This document shows positions 49,033-59,800 of a DNA stretch of 64,000 bases, in pieces; positions within the stretch are counted from its first letter, which is position 1; every line of letters starts with the position of its first letter. A model generated the notes under the pieces. That model made no database searches and was not told where the DNA came from. It was given only the letters and a program-made list of their open reading frames with translations. A program made the position numbers and the translations under genes. The DNA lies in NCBI RefSeq assembly GCF_030066895.1, contig NZ_JASJAV010000029.1, positions 1 through 64,000 of the forward strand, written 5' to 3'. The stretch is from Breoghania sp. (GTDB lineage: Bacteria > Pseudomonadota > Alphaproteobacteria > Rhizobiales > Stappiaceae).

Positions 49033-49780
49033 CTACAATCGCGTGGCGACGACCTTCTGATAAAGCTCGCCGAAAAATGTCTGCTTGGTCCAGGAGGACT
49101 GATCGGAGTTCTTGCCGAACTTGCGGATCTCCGATGCGCAGAGCGAGGCTGCGAAGGGCTCCAGATAGCGGAATACCGCTCACATGATTGGGCCCATCGG
49201 GTGGAAGCGGTTCCACTGGTGGTAATCGACGAATACCGCCTTGCCGCCCGGCCGCACCGCCGCGAGCACATTGTCGACGACCTGATACTTGTAGTTGTCC
49301 GGCACTTCATGCAGCAGGAAGAAGCAGCAGACGCCGTCGCGTTCGCGGCCGTAGGGCTCGATCGCATTGGCGTGCAGCACGGTAGCGTGCGGGAAGCGCG
49401 CCAGTTTCTTGCGGCTGCGCGCAACCTGGATCGGCGTCACGTTCCGCAGTTCGAACCGGCCCGTGGGACCGACACGCTCAGCGAGTTGCACGACCAGATG
49501 GCCGTAGACGTTGGCCGGTTGCATGATGTCGTCGCCGGCTTTGAATTCGTCGACGGCGCATTTCACTAGCCGGTTGGCATTGCCCCACAGGATCGTCTGC
49601 ACGATGATCTGGCGGTCAAGCAGCGGAACAAGCCGCGGATTGACGAAGCCCAGTCGTAAATGTCGTGCATGTAGTCGGGAAGTGCAGGCATTTCGACGGT
49701 TGGGGGGAGTCTTCGATTTCTTCGGCGACTGACGGGGCGTTTTCAAACAAAGAGACATTAGATTGAGAACCTTCGGGCAT
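49033..49780 (-). pseudogene. rquA: Rhodoquinone biosynthesis protein RquA (disrupted)
   Basis: RquA converts ubiquinone to rhodoquinone, a low-potential quinone used for fumarate reduction without oxygen. The fold is that of a SAM methyltransferase, but the usual glycine-rich loop is changed (MQPANVYGHLVV here), a known RquA trait. Strong family segments: PRLVPLLDRQIIVQTILWG, VCCFFLLHEVPDNYKYQV and GGKAVFVDYHQWNRFHP. Start ATG 49780 (MPEGSQSNVSLF). Frame changes occur near a C run at about 49700 and at about 49650. TGA at 49180 interrupts PIM-x-AVFRYLEPFA. The end KQTFFGELYQKVVATRL stops at TAG 49033. Repaired length is about 248 residues. Confidence 0.87.
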
Positions 49781-50269
49781 GTTTCGATCGGCCCGGCGTC
49801 CGGGATTTTTCGTTCCCCTTTCCTCCGTGCGCGTCTCCTCCCAGAGTTACCTCCCAGATGTCTTGCGCAAGATAACGGCAGTCGCAGCACACCAAGAGTA
49901 TCCTCCGGTCAAACCGCTCCAGTTTGACCGGTGAGTAACAACTCCAGGTTATTGGCTGGAGCATATTCCATGCAACCGGATCTATGCGATCTGGTTGGAA
50001 TACGCATTGTGCAACTGTATTTTGCGCCGACCCGAGAATTGTCTTCGCTATAAATGCCGGGCGCCAGCGGCCTTTTTGTCTCCCCCTGGTTGGTTTGTCG
50101 GCTAGTAAGCCGGAAACACGGGAGAATTCGGGCATTCCAGAGGTAACTGCGTTCGAGCGACGCATCTTGGTGAGGCAATATGTACAGGCATAAAGCTTCC
50201 GCAGCGCGATGGTCACGCATGCGGGAGCCGCCGAATTTCTTTGTCTAAAACGCAGGTTTCAGGGGGACG
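49781..50269. other. Upstream region of rquA
   Basis: About 490 bases between the rquA start and the end of the GGDEF-EAL gene. It is AT-richer than the flanks and contains the perfect palindrome at 49905-49931 and a short stem CTCCAG-CTGGAG at about 49942-49961. Small open frames in it are not supported by any family or ribosome site. Confidence 0.5.
49905..49931. promoter_or_regulatory. Perfect palindrome upstream of rquA
   Basis: CCGGTCAAAC, spacer CGCTCCA, GTTTGACCGG: ten-base arms, 124 bases before the rquA ATG on the opposite strand. It could be an operator for rquA or a terminator stem without a T run. It does not fit the spacing of an FNR box. Confidence 0.5.
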
Positions 50270-52851
50270 TTACACGACTTCACTTTGTTGAGAGGAGCAG
50301 TCCTCGAGCCGGGAACGGTCCGACCAGGGGAAGATCTGGCGCAGGGTTTCGTCCACGTTGCCGGCGGGCAGGGGGGCAACTGAAAAGGTAACCCTGTACC
50401 TGGGTGCAGCCTTCGCTGCGCAGGTGTTCCAGTTGCTCCTCAGTCTCCACGCCTTCCGCCGTTGTGTCAATGGCGAGGCTGCGGCCGAGGCCGGTCAGGG
50501 CGCGAATGATCGCGTTGGCTTCGGGGCGCTCGGAAAGGGTGCGCACGAAGGACTGGTCGATCTTGATCTTGTCGAAGGGGAATTTCTGCAGGTAGCTCAG
50601 GGATGAGTCGCCGGTGCCGAAATCGTCCATGGCGATCTGGATCCCGAGGCTCTTGAGATCCCGCAGGGACTGCAGGTTGGCGTCGCTGTCCTGCAGGAGG
50701 ACCGATTCGGTGATCTCCAGCTCGACGCGTTCCGGGGCAATGCGGGAGACCCCGAGCGCATGGGCGACGGCCTCCACCACCTCGTTGTTGCGGAACTGCA
50801 CGGGCGAGAGATTGATCGCGATCTTGACCTCTTCGGGCCAGCGCGAGGCCTCGCGGCAAGCTTCTTCCAGCACCCATGCACCGATTTCGACGATCAGACC
50901 AATCTCTTCGGACAGCGGGATGAATTCGGCGGGCGAGACCAGGCCGCGGATGGGATGGTTCCAGCGCAGCAGCGCCTCGAAGGCACAGATCTTGCCGGTC
51001 TTCATGCTGATCAGCGGTTGGTAGTGGAGCTGGAACTCCTTAGCCTTCAGAGCGTGGCGAAGGTTCAGCTCCATGGTGCGGCGCGCCTGCAGGCGGGCAT
51101 CCATGTCGGGTTCGAAGAAGCGGAAGACGCTGCGCCCGTCATTCTTGGAGCGATAGAGCGCCATGTTGGTGTTTTTCAAAAGGCGATCGGGTTCCAGCCC
51201 GTCGGTGGGGGTTACCGCGATGCCGATGCTGGTGCCGATGACGACGTGGTGGCCGTCTATCTGGTAAGGCTGGCCGATATAGTCGGATCAGGCGGGCGGC
51301 GAGCTCGCTCGCCTCGACCGGGCTTTCCATGTCCGTCTGGATGATGGCGAACTCGTCGCCGCACAGACGTGCGACGAAATCGGTCTTGCGCAGGGATTGT
51401 CTTGGAGCGTTTGGCCACCGCCTGCAGGAGCTTGTCGCCGACCGGATGGCCGAGCGTGTCGTTGACCTCCTTGAAATGATCGAGGTTGAGACAGAGGACA
51501 GCGACCAATCCCTGATTGCGCTGGGTGCGGGTGAGCGCATCCTGCAGCCCTTCGCGGAACAGGACCCGGTTGGGCAGATCGGTCAGGGCGTCATGGTGCG
51601 CCATATGCGCGACGCGGGCTTCCACCTTGCGCCGTTCGGTGAAGTCGACCACGGACATGACGAAGCATTGCCGACCCTCCATCTCCATGCGACGGACATA
51701 GGGGTGGACTTCGATCTCGTCGCCGTACATCCTGGCCCTGATAGGGCTGGTCCAGCCGCTTCAGGAAGACGGCAAAATCGGCACGGCTTTCCGGGTGCAG
51801 CGTGTCGAGCATGGACATGTTGAGGAAGTCGGCGCGTGCGTGGCCGTAATGGCGCACGGCGGCCTCGTTGACATGCAGGATCTGCAAGGTGTCGCTGGCC
51901 ACAAGCCATGTGGGGTTGGGGTTTCCCTCAAACAGCAGGCGGAAGGAACGCTCGCGTTCCTTGATTTCCGCGATGTCGGTCAACGTGACCGAGACGAGAT
52001 CGCCGATGGGGGAAGCGCCGACCTTGAAATAGCGTCTTCCGTTCTCGCCATCATAGGTCACTTCGAAATTGACGCGCGTGCCCTGTTGGACCGCGCGGGC
52101 GAGGTTTCCCACGACCTCCGCCTCCTCCAGACGGAGGCCGAGGTCCGACAGGCGGGCCCATTCGAGCCGGTTGGCGGGCATGTTGAGCAGTTGTGGGGCG
52201 CCGTTGTTGAAGGCGACGAACTGGAAGTCGACGGCCCGGTTGCAGGCGTTCCTGATTGCCGTCAGGGCGATCATGCCGTCATCGGTGGCGTCGAACATGG
52301 TGTCGAGCACGTCATACTGGGTGTCGCGCCGATCCAGCACGATGATGAAGACCGGCGGGCCCCAAAGGCTCGAAAGCGGCAGGGCCCACAGGTCGTAGGT
52401 CTCGAAATTGCCTGCGGCCACCTGATGGGTGGTCACGCGTGTCGGTTCACCGGAAGTTCGGCTGAATTCGATCGCATCGCGCAGACTATGGGTGCGGACG
52501 GTGAGAAGGGCCGAGAATGCGGCGCCGTCTCGCGAAACTCCGCCCCATTTGCAGAACATCTCGCCCACGCGCGCGCGATTGAACTCCCCGTTCTCGTCCT
52601 GAACCACCAGAGCCAGGCTGTCGGCGAAATGGCCGAGGTTCCCCAGGGCGACATGCTCGTAGGGCGGCAGCTCGGGTGGAGTCGTGCGTTCCGAACGCCA
52701 GCGCAAGAGCACGAAATCGATCACGCGGCGTGACGTGCCGGTGTCCGGTTCGCAACGGGAATGGGACGGAAAAACTTGGGAATTCAAGGAGTTTATCCTC
52801 GGCAAGCGATAGTGCGGCGGGTTCGATCCGTTCCTCTGTATTGATACGCAT
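50270..52851 (-). pseudogene. PAS-GGDEF-EAL cyclic-di-GMP protein (frameshifts)
   Basis: Cytoplasmic signalling protein of about 860 residues when repaired, with no membrane segment seen. Order: N-terminal region, PAS 1 (VLDTMFDATDDGMIALTA), PAS 2 (FEGNPNPTWLVASDTLQI), GGDEF domain (HHDALTDLPNRVLFREGL, then VARLCGDEFAII) and EAL domain (FEALLRWNHP, NLSPVQFRNN, ITESVL, DDFGTGDSSLSYL, KIDQSFVRTL, AEGVET). The EAL catalytic residues look complete. The cyclase motif is CGDEF rather than GGDEF, while the RKTD inhibitory site lies the correct five residues before it. Frameshifts lie near 52740, 51740, 51410, 51270 and 50385. ATG 52851 is the proposed start. Confidence 0.83.
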
Positions 52852-53223
52852 AAAAGATCTTACGATAGGCTAAACAAAACTGGATTTGCATCTCCGCGAT
52901 TTCGGAGTTTTTCTGATCTCTCGGGCTGTACCTGCAGAACAAGAAGTTAGACGGATAAGTAATTGGGGTTATTGAATCCGCCGGCGTTCTCTCGGTTTTT
53001 GTATTCGCATCCTTCAAGGGAAGACGGATTCTCCTCGTGTCGAACCCGATCCATATGGAGTTTTATTCCGATGAATTCACTTGATGTGAAAAATTACTTC
53101 ATCTCATGGCGTTTCGTTGGTATTGGGCATATGCCCGGCTTGCGCGGCTACCGGACCGAATGGGGATCCCGCTTTCATAGCCGGGGTTTGTTATATTCCT
53201 GTGTCACGGAAGGCTGATCGCTC
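52852..53223. other. AT-rich intergenic region
   Basis: About 370 bases between the start of the GGDEF-EAL gene (-) and the HAD gene (+). It is clearly richer in A+T than its surroundings and probably holds both promoters. An 84-codon frame at 52963 has no family resemblance and is not called. Confidence 0.5.
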
Positions 53224-53906
53224 ATGCCCCTCAATCCGCTTCGCCGCGTTGATCTCGTCATTTTCGATTGTGACGGGGCGCTGATCGACAGCGAGCCGAA
53301 TTTCCGCGCGCGCCATGGCCGTGGCCCTGACGGAATCCGGACTGCCGATGGAGCCGGACGACGTGCAGCGCGAATTCACAGGGATGATGGAAAAGCCGAT
53401 GCTGGCGGAGTTGCAGTGGCGCGGGATTGCCGACACCGATGCGTTCAGCGCGCGCTGACGTGCGTCGCTCTTTGCCAATTTTCGCGAGGAATTTCACGAA
53501 ATCGACGGGATCGGCGCGCGGTCTTGATACGCACAAGTGCGTCGCTTCCAACTCAACGCGTGAGCGGCTGGAAAACAGTCTCGGCATTCTCGATCTGTGG
53601 GACGCGTTCTCGCCGCATATCTTCAGCGCGGATATGGTGGAGCACCCCAAACCGGTGCCCGATCTGGCGTTCCATTGTCTGAGAACCTTCAATGTGGAAC
53701 CTGCGCAGGCGGTCTTCATCGATGATAGCACGTAGGGCATCCATTGCGCCAAGGCGGCGAAACTGACAGCAATCGGTTTTATCGGGGAAAGCGAGGCGCG
53801 GCTCGATCAGCGTGCCGTGTTGACGGCGGCTGGTGTGGATGCTGTCGCGGTCGGTGTCGGGGAACTTGAACGCCTTCTGGCGGCAAGCATGGTCGCGGTC
53901 GTCTGA
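53224..53906 (+). pseudogene. HAD-superfamily phosphatase (disrupted)
   Basis: Haloacid dehalogenase-like hydrolase, subfamily IA. Motif I is LVIFDCDGALIDSEP with nucleophile Asp near residue 13. After a break near 53315 another frame gives VALTESGLPMEPDDVQREF. Motif II is KCVASNSTRERLENSLGI. Motifs III and IV are HPKPVPDLAFHCL and AVFIDDST. TAG at 53733 interrupts DDST-x-GIHCAKAAK; the end VGELERLLAASMVAVV stops at TGA 53904. A few tens of residues around 53455-53525 do not align well in any frame. Repaired length is about 225 residues. Confidence 0.75.
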
Positions 53907-53971
53907 CGTTTTCTCTGCGGACAGATAAAGGCCGGCTGAAAGGTTCAAGTCGCTCTGCCGGACTTGTCGAT

Positions 53972-55408
53972 TTACTTCTTCTGGCTGATGAAGCGGGTCT
54001 CTAGATAGGCTTCCAGCGCTTCCGATCCGCCTTCGGTGCCGTATCCGGAATCTTTGATGCCGCCGAAGGGTACTTCCGGCAGAGCAAGGCCCAGGTGGTT
54101 GATCGTCAGCATGCCGGACTTAACCCTCGCGCCTAACGTCTGCGCCGTTTCGCTCGAACTCGTATAGGCATAGGCCGCAAGCCCGAAGGGCAGGCGGTTG
54201 GCTTCCGCGAGCGCCTCGTCCGTGTCGGTGAAGCGGTTGATCACCGCGACCGGGCCGAAGGGCTCCTCGTTCATGATGCGGGCTGAGGTCGGCACGTCGG
54301 TGAGAACCGTCGGCTCGAAGAAATAGCCTTGGTTGCCGATACGCTTGCCGCCGGTGCGCAGAGTGCCGCTTGCATCAACCGCGTCGTTGATCATGCCCTC
54401 CAGTGCCGGGATGCGGCGTTCGTTGGCAAGCGGGCCCATGTCCACGCCGTCTTCCAGACCGCTGCCGACCTTCATCGCTTTGGAGGCTTCGATGAAGCCT
54501 TCAGTGAATCGATCGGCGACGCCTTCCTGAATGAGGAAGCGGGTGGGCGACACGCAGATTTGACCGGCATTGCGGTACTTGTGCACCGTCATCTGCTTGA
54601 GCGCCTTGTCGATGTCGGCATCATCGAAAACGAGGACCGGGGCGTGACCGCCGAGTTCCATCGTGGCGCGCTTCATGTGCAGTCCGGCGAGGCCCGCGAG
54701 CTGCTTGCCGACCGGAGTGGAGCCGGTGAACGAGATCTTGCGGATGACCGGATGCGGGATCAGGTATTCGGAGATCTCCGCGGGCACGCCGTAGACGAGG
54801 TTGACCACGCCCTGCGGAATGCCCGCATCGACGAAGCAGCGGATGAGTTCTGCCGGGGAGGCCGGCGTTTCCTCCGGCGCCTTGACGATGATCGAGCAAC
54901 CGGTGGCAACGGCGGCCGACAACTTGCGCACGATCTGGTTGATCGGGAAATTCCACGGCGTGAACGCGGCGACCGGGCCCACGGGAACCTTCATCGTCAT
55001 CTGTACGACGCCGGGCGCGCGCGCCGGGATGGTCTGGCCGTAGGTGCGGCGGCCTTCCTCGGCGAACCAGTCGATCGTATCGGCGCCGCCCAGGATCTCG
55101 CTCTTGGCCTGGGCAAGCAGTTTGCCCTGTTCCTTGGTCATCATCCAGGCGATGTCGTCGGCGCGCGCGCGCAGCAGATCGGCGGCCTTGCGCATCAGCT
55201 TGTAGCGGTTGAAGATCGGCGTCTCGCTCCACACCTGGAAGCCGCGTTCCACGGCGGCGAGCGCCCGGTCTAGATCCGGCTTGCCCGCATGGGCGAGGCG
55301 GCCGATTTCCTGACCCGTGGCAGGATTGATGATTTCCAGAGTGCGGCCGTCGGCGGCATCGCACCACTCTCCGTCGATGAAGAGCTGGACGTTCGGGTAG
55401 TTTATCAT
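53972..55408 (-). CDS. NAD(P)-dependent aldehyde dehydrogenase (succinate-semialdehyde type)
   Basis: Soluble aldehyde dehydrogenase, 478 residues and intact. Motifs: TPWNFPINQIVRKLSAAVA (cofactor site), KAPEETPASPAELIRCF, FTGSTPVGKQL, the general base Glu in MELGGHAPVLVFDDAD, and the catalytic Cys in YRNAGQICVSPTRF. The end PFGGIKDSGYGTEGGSEAL is typical of GabD-like enzymes. The start ATG 55408 follows GGGAGAT; an upstream extension to 55495 has no family match. The substrate could be succinate or glutarate semialdehyde. It faces the HAD gene and is divergent from the GlxA-type regulators. Confidence 0.9.
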   Translation of the reverse strand: MINYPNVQLFIDGEWCDAADGRTLEIINPATGQEIGRLAHAGKPDLDRALAAVERGFQVWSETPIFNRYKLMRKAADLLRARADDIAWMMTKEQGKLLAQAKSEILGGADTIDWFAEEGRRTYGQTIPARAPGVVQMTMKVPVGPVAAFTPWNFPINQIVRKLSAAVATGCSIIVKAPEETPASPAELIRCFVDAGIPQGVVNLVYGVPAEISEYLIPHPVIRKISFTGSTPVGKQLAGLAGLHMKRATMELGGHAPVLVFDDADIDKALKQMTVHKYRNAGQICVSPTRFLIQEGVADRFTEGFIEASKAMKVGSGLEDGVDMGPLANERRIPALEGMINDAVDASGTLRTGGKRIGNQGYFFEPTVLTDVPTSARIMNEEPFGPVAVINRFTDTDEALAEANRLPFGLAAYAYTSSSETAQTLGARVKSGMLTINHLGLALPEVPFGGIKDSGYGTEGGSEALEAYLETRFISQKK

Positions 55409-56031
55409 TGGGATCTCCCAGTTGTGAATCTTGCACCCATCTTCGGGGCGTTCATGTCGGGGCCGGAAAGAGCGTCCTCGTTCAAGAACCTTCAATAACC
55501 AAAGGTCCCTTCTAGCTCCTCCTCCGGAATGGTGACAGCGGCGAGGCCCGGTCAGAAACAGACCGGGCCGCAGGGTGGGCGGTGCCCGACAGGTCTTGAG
55601 TTACCGCGGTATTGTGGCGAGGCAAGGTCTGGGCGCTGAGTTCTCCTAGCATGCCGTGCGAAAAGTTCGAAGGTGATCCGAACCACTTATTTTTTGCACT
55701 TCGTGAACGATCCTCACGAAAACAACGGATTGCCGCAACGTATTTAGCGGCAGATTGTTGATGCGAGATGCGAATGATCGCGCTAGCGTTGGTGATCAGG
55801 CAACGCCCTGCGGTTTGAATGCAGGTGTCGCAAATGCCGAAACGGAGAATGCCTAAGTCGGGTGCCGTTGAGCTTTCCGAAGTTCGGGAAGGGGATTTGG
55901 TGCGCGCGGTTTGCAGTCCCGGCTCGATTTCCGCCGGTTACGGGCAAGCCGCTTTGACCGGTAATGCGGACAGGCGATCGGACGGGAGGGGCTCCGGTGA
56001 TCGCGATCCGCTTCAGGGGACGGCCTTGGCA
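55409..56031. other. Divergent region between the aldehyde dehydrogenase and the first GlxA-type regulator
   Basis: About 620 bases. The frame of the first regulator is open from 55819, but the sequence before 56032 has no family resemblance. The clear element is the inverted repeat at 55700-55720. The stretch 55680-55760 is AT-rich and is a good place for promoters. Confidence 0.5.
55700..55720. promoter_or_regulatory. Inverted repeat, candidate AraC/GlxA operator
   Basis: TTCGTGA, seven-base spacer, TCACGAA: perfect arms in the divergent region upstream of both the aldehyde dehydrogenase and the first regulator gene. Which protein binds is not known; autoregulation by the adjacent regulator is an inference. 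Confidence 0.45.
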
Positions 56032-56972
56032 GTGAATGGGAATACACCGGAAATGATCGGCTTTTTTCTCATACCGCAATTTTCTATGATCGCCTTTGCG
56101 TCCGCGATCGGACCCTTGCGCCTTGCAAATCATCTGAGCGGAAAGCCTCTCTACGACTGGGTGCTGCTATCTCGCGAAGGCGGCGGGGAACGGGCGAGCA
56201 ACGGTATTCCCGTCGGCGTCGACCATTCCTACGTCAACGCGCCGCTGCTGTCGACACTTGTCGTGTGCGCCGGGATTGACGGGCACTGGTTCGATGATCT
56301 CTATGTTCTGGCCTGGCTCCGGCGCATGGCGACGAAAGGGATGGCGCTCGGCGCAATCTGCACGGCGAGCCACATTCTTGCGCGTGCGGGACTGCTCGAC
56401 GGGTATCGCTGCACCGTTCACTGGGACAGTCTGGCAAGCTTCACGGAGAATTTTCCCGAACTCGTCGTGACCAGCGAGCTATTTGCCGTCGATCGCAATC
56501 GCTTCACCTGTGCGGGCGGAACGGCTGTGGCCGACATGATGCTGCATCGCATTGCGGCGCGCCATGGCGAGGATCTGGCGGCGCGGATTTCCGAGCAGAT
56601 GCTGCACGACAAGATCCGCCCGCCGCCATGCAGCAGAATGCGGTCATCCAGCAGCCGCTGGGCGTGGAGTGGCAGGATATTCAGGTAGCGATCAAGCTGA
56701 TGCTGGTGATAATCGAGCAGCCGCTCGATCTTCTCACATTGTCCAAGAAGCTTGGACAGTCGCGGCGCAACGTGGAGCGTCTCTTCCGCACCTACATGAA
56801 CTGTTTGCCCGGCAAATATTATCTGGGTCTCAGGCTGATTCGGGCGCGCCAGCACCTCCACCAGACATCGAAGATCGTGCAGCAGGTGGCCGTTTGCTGC
56901 GGCTTCTCCTTGGCCGCGCATTTCAGCCGGTGCTACCGCGATCACTACGGCGTGCCGCCGCGCTCCGATTAG
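56032..56972 (+). pseudogene. GlxA-family AraC-type regulator 1 (frameshift)
   Basis: Transcription regulator with a DJ-1/PfpI-like N-terminal domain and an AraC helix-turn-helix. The N-terminal domain has MIGFFLIPQFSMIAFASAIG, LVVCAGID, and GAICTASHILARAGLLDGYR with the nucleophile-position Cys. After a frameshift near 56628 the DNA-binding part follows: LTLSKKLGQSRRNVERLFRT and CCGFSLAAHFSRCYRDHYGV. TAG at 56970 may be the true stop. GTG 56032 is proposed as start because AGGGGA lies upstream; the frame is open to 55819. Relatives regulate betaine and sarcosine breakdown (GbdR, SouR), which fits the sox genes here. Confidence 0.8.
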
Positions 56973-57146
56973 ATCGAGCATTGCTACCGCATGAGCGCGT
57001 TCGCGCAGAGCATGGAGGAACCTCCCATGCCGCCGGTTGCGGTCATTGCGCAGGCGGGCGAGGAGGAAGGTGAGGAGCGCGAAGGGTGGTTAGCGCGGAG
57101 GAACGGGACGCGAAAGGCAGATAGTTCGAAAAACGGCTCCGGGACG

Positions 57147-58187
57147 ATGACCCGCCCCGTCTTGACGGTGGGGTTCGTGCTCACGAACAACTTCACGCTG
57201 ACGGCGCTTTCAAGCTTCATCGATGTCCTGCGCCTTACCGCCGACGAGGGGGACGGAAGCCGTCCGATCCGATGCCGGTGGCGCATTCTCGGGCGTCTGG
57301 GCGAAGCACGTATGTCCAGTTGCGGGATCCCCGTTTCGCCGGATGTGGAATACGATTCTTCGGGGCTCGATTATCTGGTCGTGGTTGGCGGCCTGCTTCA
57401 TCGCGGGCCGCAGATCGGTCCGGCGGCGACCGCCTGCCTGCACAAGGCGGCGCGCGCCGGAATTCCGCTCATCGGGGTGTGCACGGGCAGTTTCGTGCTG
57501 ACGCGCCTGGGGCTGATGCAGGATCGCGCGTGCTGCGTGAGTTGGTATCACTTCGGCGATTTTGTGGAGGAGTTTCCCGATCTCGTGCCGGTGGCCGAGC
57601 AGCTTTACATCGAGGATCGCGACCGCATCACCTGTTCTGACGGGGCGGGCGTGGTCGATCTCGCCGCCTTTCTGATCGAGTGGCATCTCGGCCGGGCCGC
57701 GGCGCAAAAGGCGATGCATATCCTGCAGGTGAACCCCGGACGCCCGTCCGGCCAGTCGCAACCGCCGCCGCCGGTGGGCGGGCCGGTGCTCGATGAGCGT
57801 GTCCGCCGCGCCATGCTGATGATGGAGTAGCATCTGAGCAGTCCGCTCGCCATGGAGGAGATTGCGGCGAAGCTCAAGATTAGCACGTGGCAGTGCGAAC
57901 GGGTCTTCCAGTCGGCGACGGGCATGAGCCCGAATCGGTTCTAGCGGCTTTTGCGCCTGCGCTACGGGCTGTGGATGCTGAAGACGTTGAGCCGCCCTGT
58001 CACCGACGTGGCGCTTGAGGCGGGGTTTGCCGATTGTGCGCATTTCTCGCGCTATTTCCGAGAAGTGTTCGGCCTCTCTCCGTCGCAAGTGCGCAAGGAA
58101 AGCGAGACCGCGGGGCCGGGACTGACCATCCCAATGCGACGGCCGGACAAGCCGCAAGGCCCGCAGGAGCGGCGTTTTTACGAGTAG
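57147..58187 (+). pseudogene. GlxA-family AraC-type regulator 2 (two internal stops)
   Basis: Second regulator of the same design directly after the first. The start MTRPVLTVGFVLTNNFTLTA is typical. LVVVGGLLHRGPQIG and GVCTGSFVLTRLGLMQ form the nucleophile-elbow region; WYHFGDFVEEFPDLVP and ITCSDGAGVVDLAAFLIEWH follow. Two TAGs interrupt the DNA-binding part: 57828 (MME-x-HLSSPL, Gln expected) and 57942 (NRF-x-RLLRLRYG, Tyr expected). AGFADCAHFSRYFREVFGLS closes the second helix-turn-helix. The frame never shifts. Repaired length is about 346 residues. It lies 169 bases before soxB. Confidence 0.82.
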
Positions 58188-58356
58188 GCCGGATTTGCGG
58201 GGGCTGTCCGTCCCGCGTTGCCGTGCGATGTCGATTTCGACCTGTCGATGTCGGGTTTATTTAAGTGCGGTGGCCCTGCCATTCTAGCGGCAGGTTCCGT
58301 TTCGGGATCATGCTTGCCGATACCTGTCATGAGGCGTGTTGGGGAGATGATCGGGC

Positions 58357-59602
58357 ATGGCCTCCTATTCCGTTTTCGCACTGGCGAATAATGCATTGTC
58401 CCACCATGCCGGTTGGGAGCGGGCCTGGCGCGATGCCGCGCCGGAGGCTGCCTATGACGTCGTCATCATCGGGGCGGGCGGGCACGGGCTGGCGACTGCC
58501 TATTATCTGGCCAAGGAACACGGCATCACCAATGTGGCGGTGGTCGAGAAGGGCTGGCTCGGTGGCGGCAATACCGGCCGAAACACCACGATCATCCACT
58601 CCAACTACTTGTGGGACGAGAGCGCGGCGCTCTACGAGACCTCGCTCAAGCTCTACGAGGGGCTGAGCCAGGATCTCAACTACAACATCATGTTCTCGCA
58701 GCGCGGGGTGCTCAATCTCGCACACAATCTCTCCGATGTGCGCGAGGCGCACCGGCGGACCCATGCGCTCAGGCTGAACGGCATCGACAGCGAGTGGCTG
58801 GATGGCTCGGGCCGTGAAGGATTTCTGCCCGATCATCAACGCGTCCGACGACGTGCGCTATCCGATCGGCACGTTGCAGCGTCGCGGCGGCACGGCGCGC
58901 CACGATGCGGTGGCCTGGGGGCTGGCGCGGGTGGTGAGCGCGCGCGGCGTCGATATCATCCAGAACTGCGAAGTGATCGGTATTCGCCGCGAAGGCGGCG
59001 AGATCACGGGCGTGGAGACCGTCAAGGGTTTCATCGGTGCGCGCAAGGTGGCGATCGTCACCGCCGGTCATTCCTCGGTGATGGCCGACATGGTGGGCCT
59101 CAGGCTGCCGATCGAGAGCCACCCGTTGTAGGCGCTGGTGTCCGAGCCGGTCAAGCCGATCATCGATTGCGTGGTCATGTCGAACGCGGTGCATGTCTAT
59201 GTCAGCCAGTCCGACAAGGGCGAACTGGTGATCGGGGCGGGCATCGATGTCTTCATCGGCTATGGCCAGCGCGGCAGCTTCCACATGATCGAGCATCAGA
59301 TGGGCGCGCTGCTGGAACTTTTCCCGGTCTTCTCTCGGCTCAGAATGATGCGGCAATGGGGTGGCATCGTCGACGTGACGCCCGATGCGAGCCCGATCAT
59401 CTCGAAGACGCCGATCGACAATCTTTTCATCAATTGCGGTTGGGGAACGGGTGGCTTCAAGGCAACGCCGGGGTCTGGCTGGGTCTTCGCGCACACGATC
59501 GCGAAGGATGAACCGCACCCGGTCAACGCGCCCTTCACGTTGGAACGCTTCACCTCCGGCCACTTGATCGACGAACACGCCGCCGCCGCCGTGGCGCACT
59601 GA
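58357..59602 (+). pseudogene. soxB: Sarcosine oxidase, beta subunit (disrupted)
   Basis: Catalytic subunit of the heterotetrameric enzyme that demethylates sarcosine to glycine, with H2O2 and methylenetetrahydrofolate as products. The FAD motif is [39 protein letters not shown] and [17 protein letters not shown], which contains the His expected to carry FMN covalently, are conserved. A frameshift lies near 58803. TAG at 59129 interrupts SHPL[10 protein letters not shown] (Gln expected). The end [20 protein letters not shown] leads to TGA at 59600. Repaired length is about 416 residues. Confidence 0.9.
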
Positions 59603-59650
59603 GGGGACGGATATGGGACAGGCTTCGTTTCGGTTTTCAGTCTCCCCGCC

Positions 59651-59740
59651 GTCATCCCCCGGCGTAGTCCGGGGGATCCATCGCGCGGGCCCGGCATGTC
59701 GTCGCCCATGGATTGCCCGGACTGCGCCGGGCAATGACGG
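59651..59740. repeat. Intergenic palindromic repeat, family A copy 2
   Basis: GTCATCCCCCGG at the left and CCGGGCAATGACGG at the right, matching the copy at 15184-15279. It splits soxB from soxD, which are usually adjacent, so it probably inserted within the operon. Confidence 0.8.
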
Positions 59741-59800
59741 AGGAGGGGGCGGAGCCCGGATAGCTCAGTTTGAAGCGGCTTTCTCGAAAGGGGCCCAGTC

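Noticed and set aside
52963-53217. 84-codon frame in the AT-rich gap before the HAD gene
   Set aside because: Mixed composition, no ribosome site and no recognisable family.
59757-59800. tRNA-like start (GGATAGCTCAG) before soxD
   Set aside because: Only the D-arm-like sequence matches; no anticodon stem, T-arm or acceptor pairing follows.
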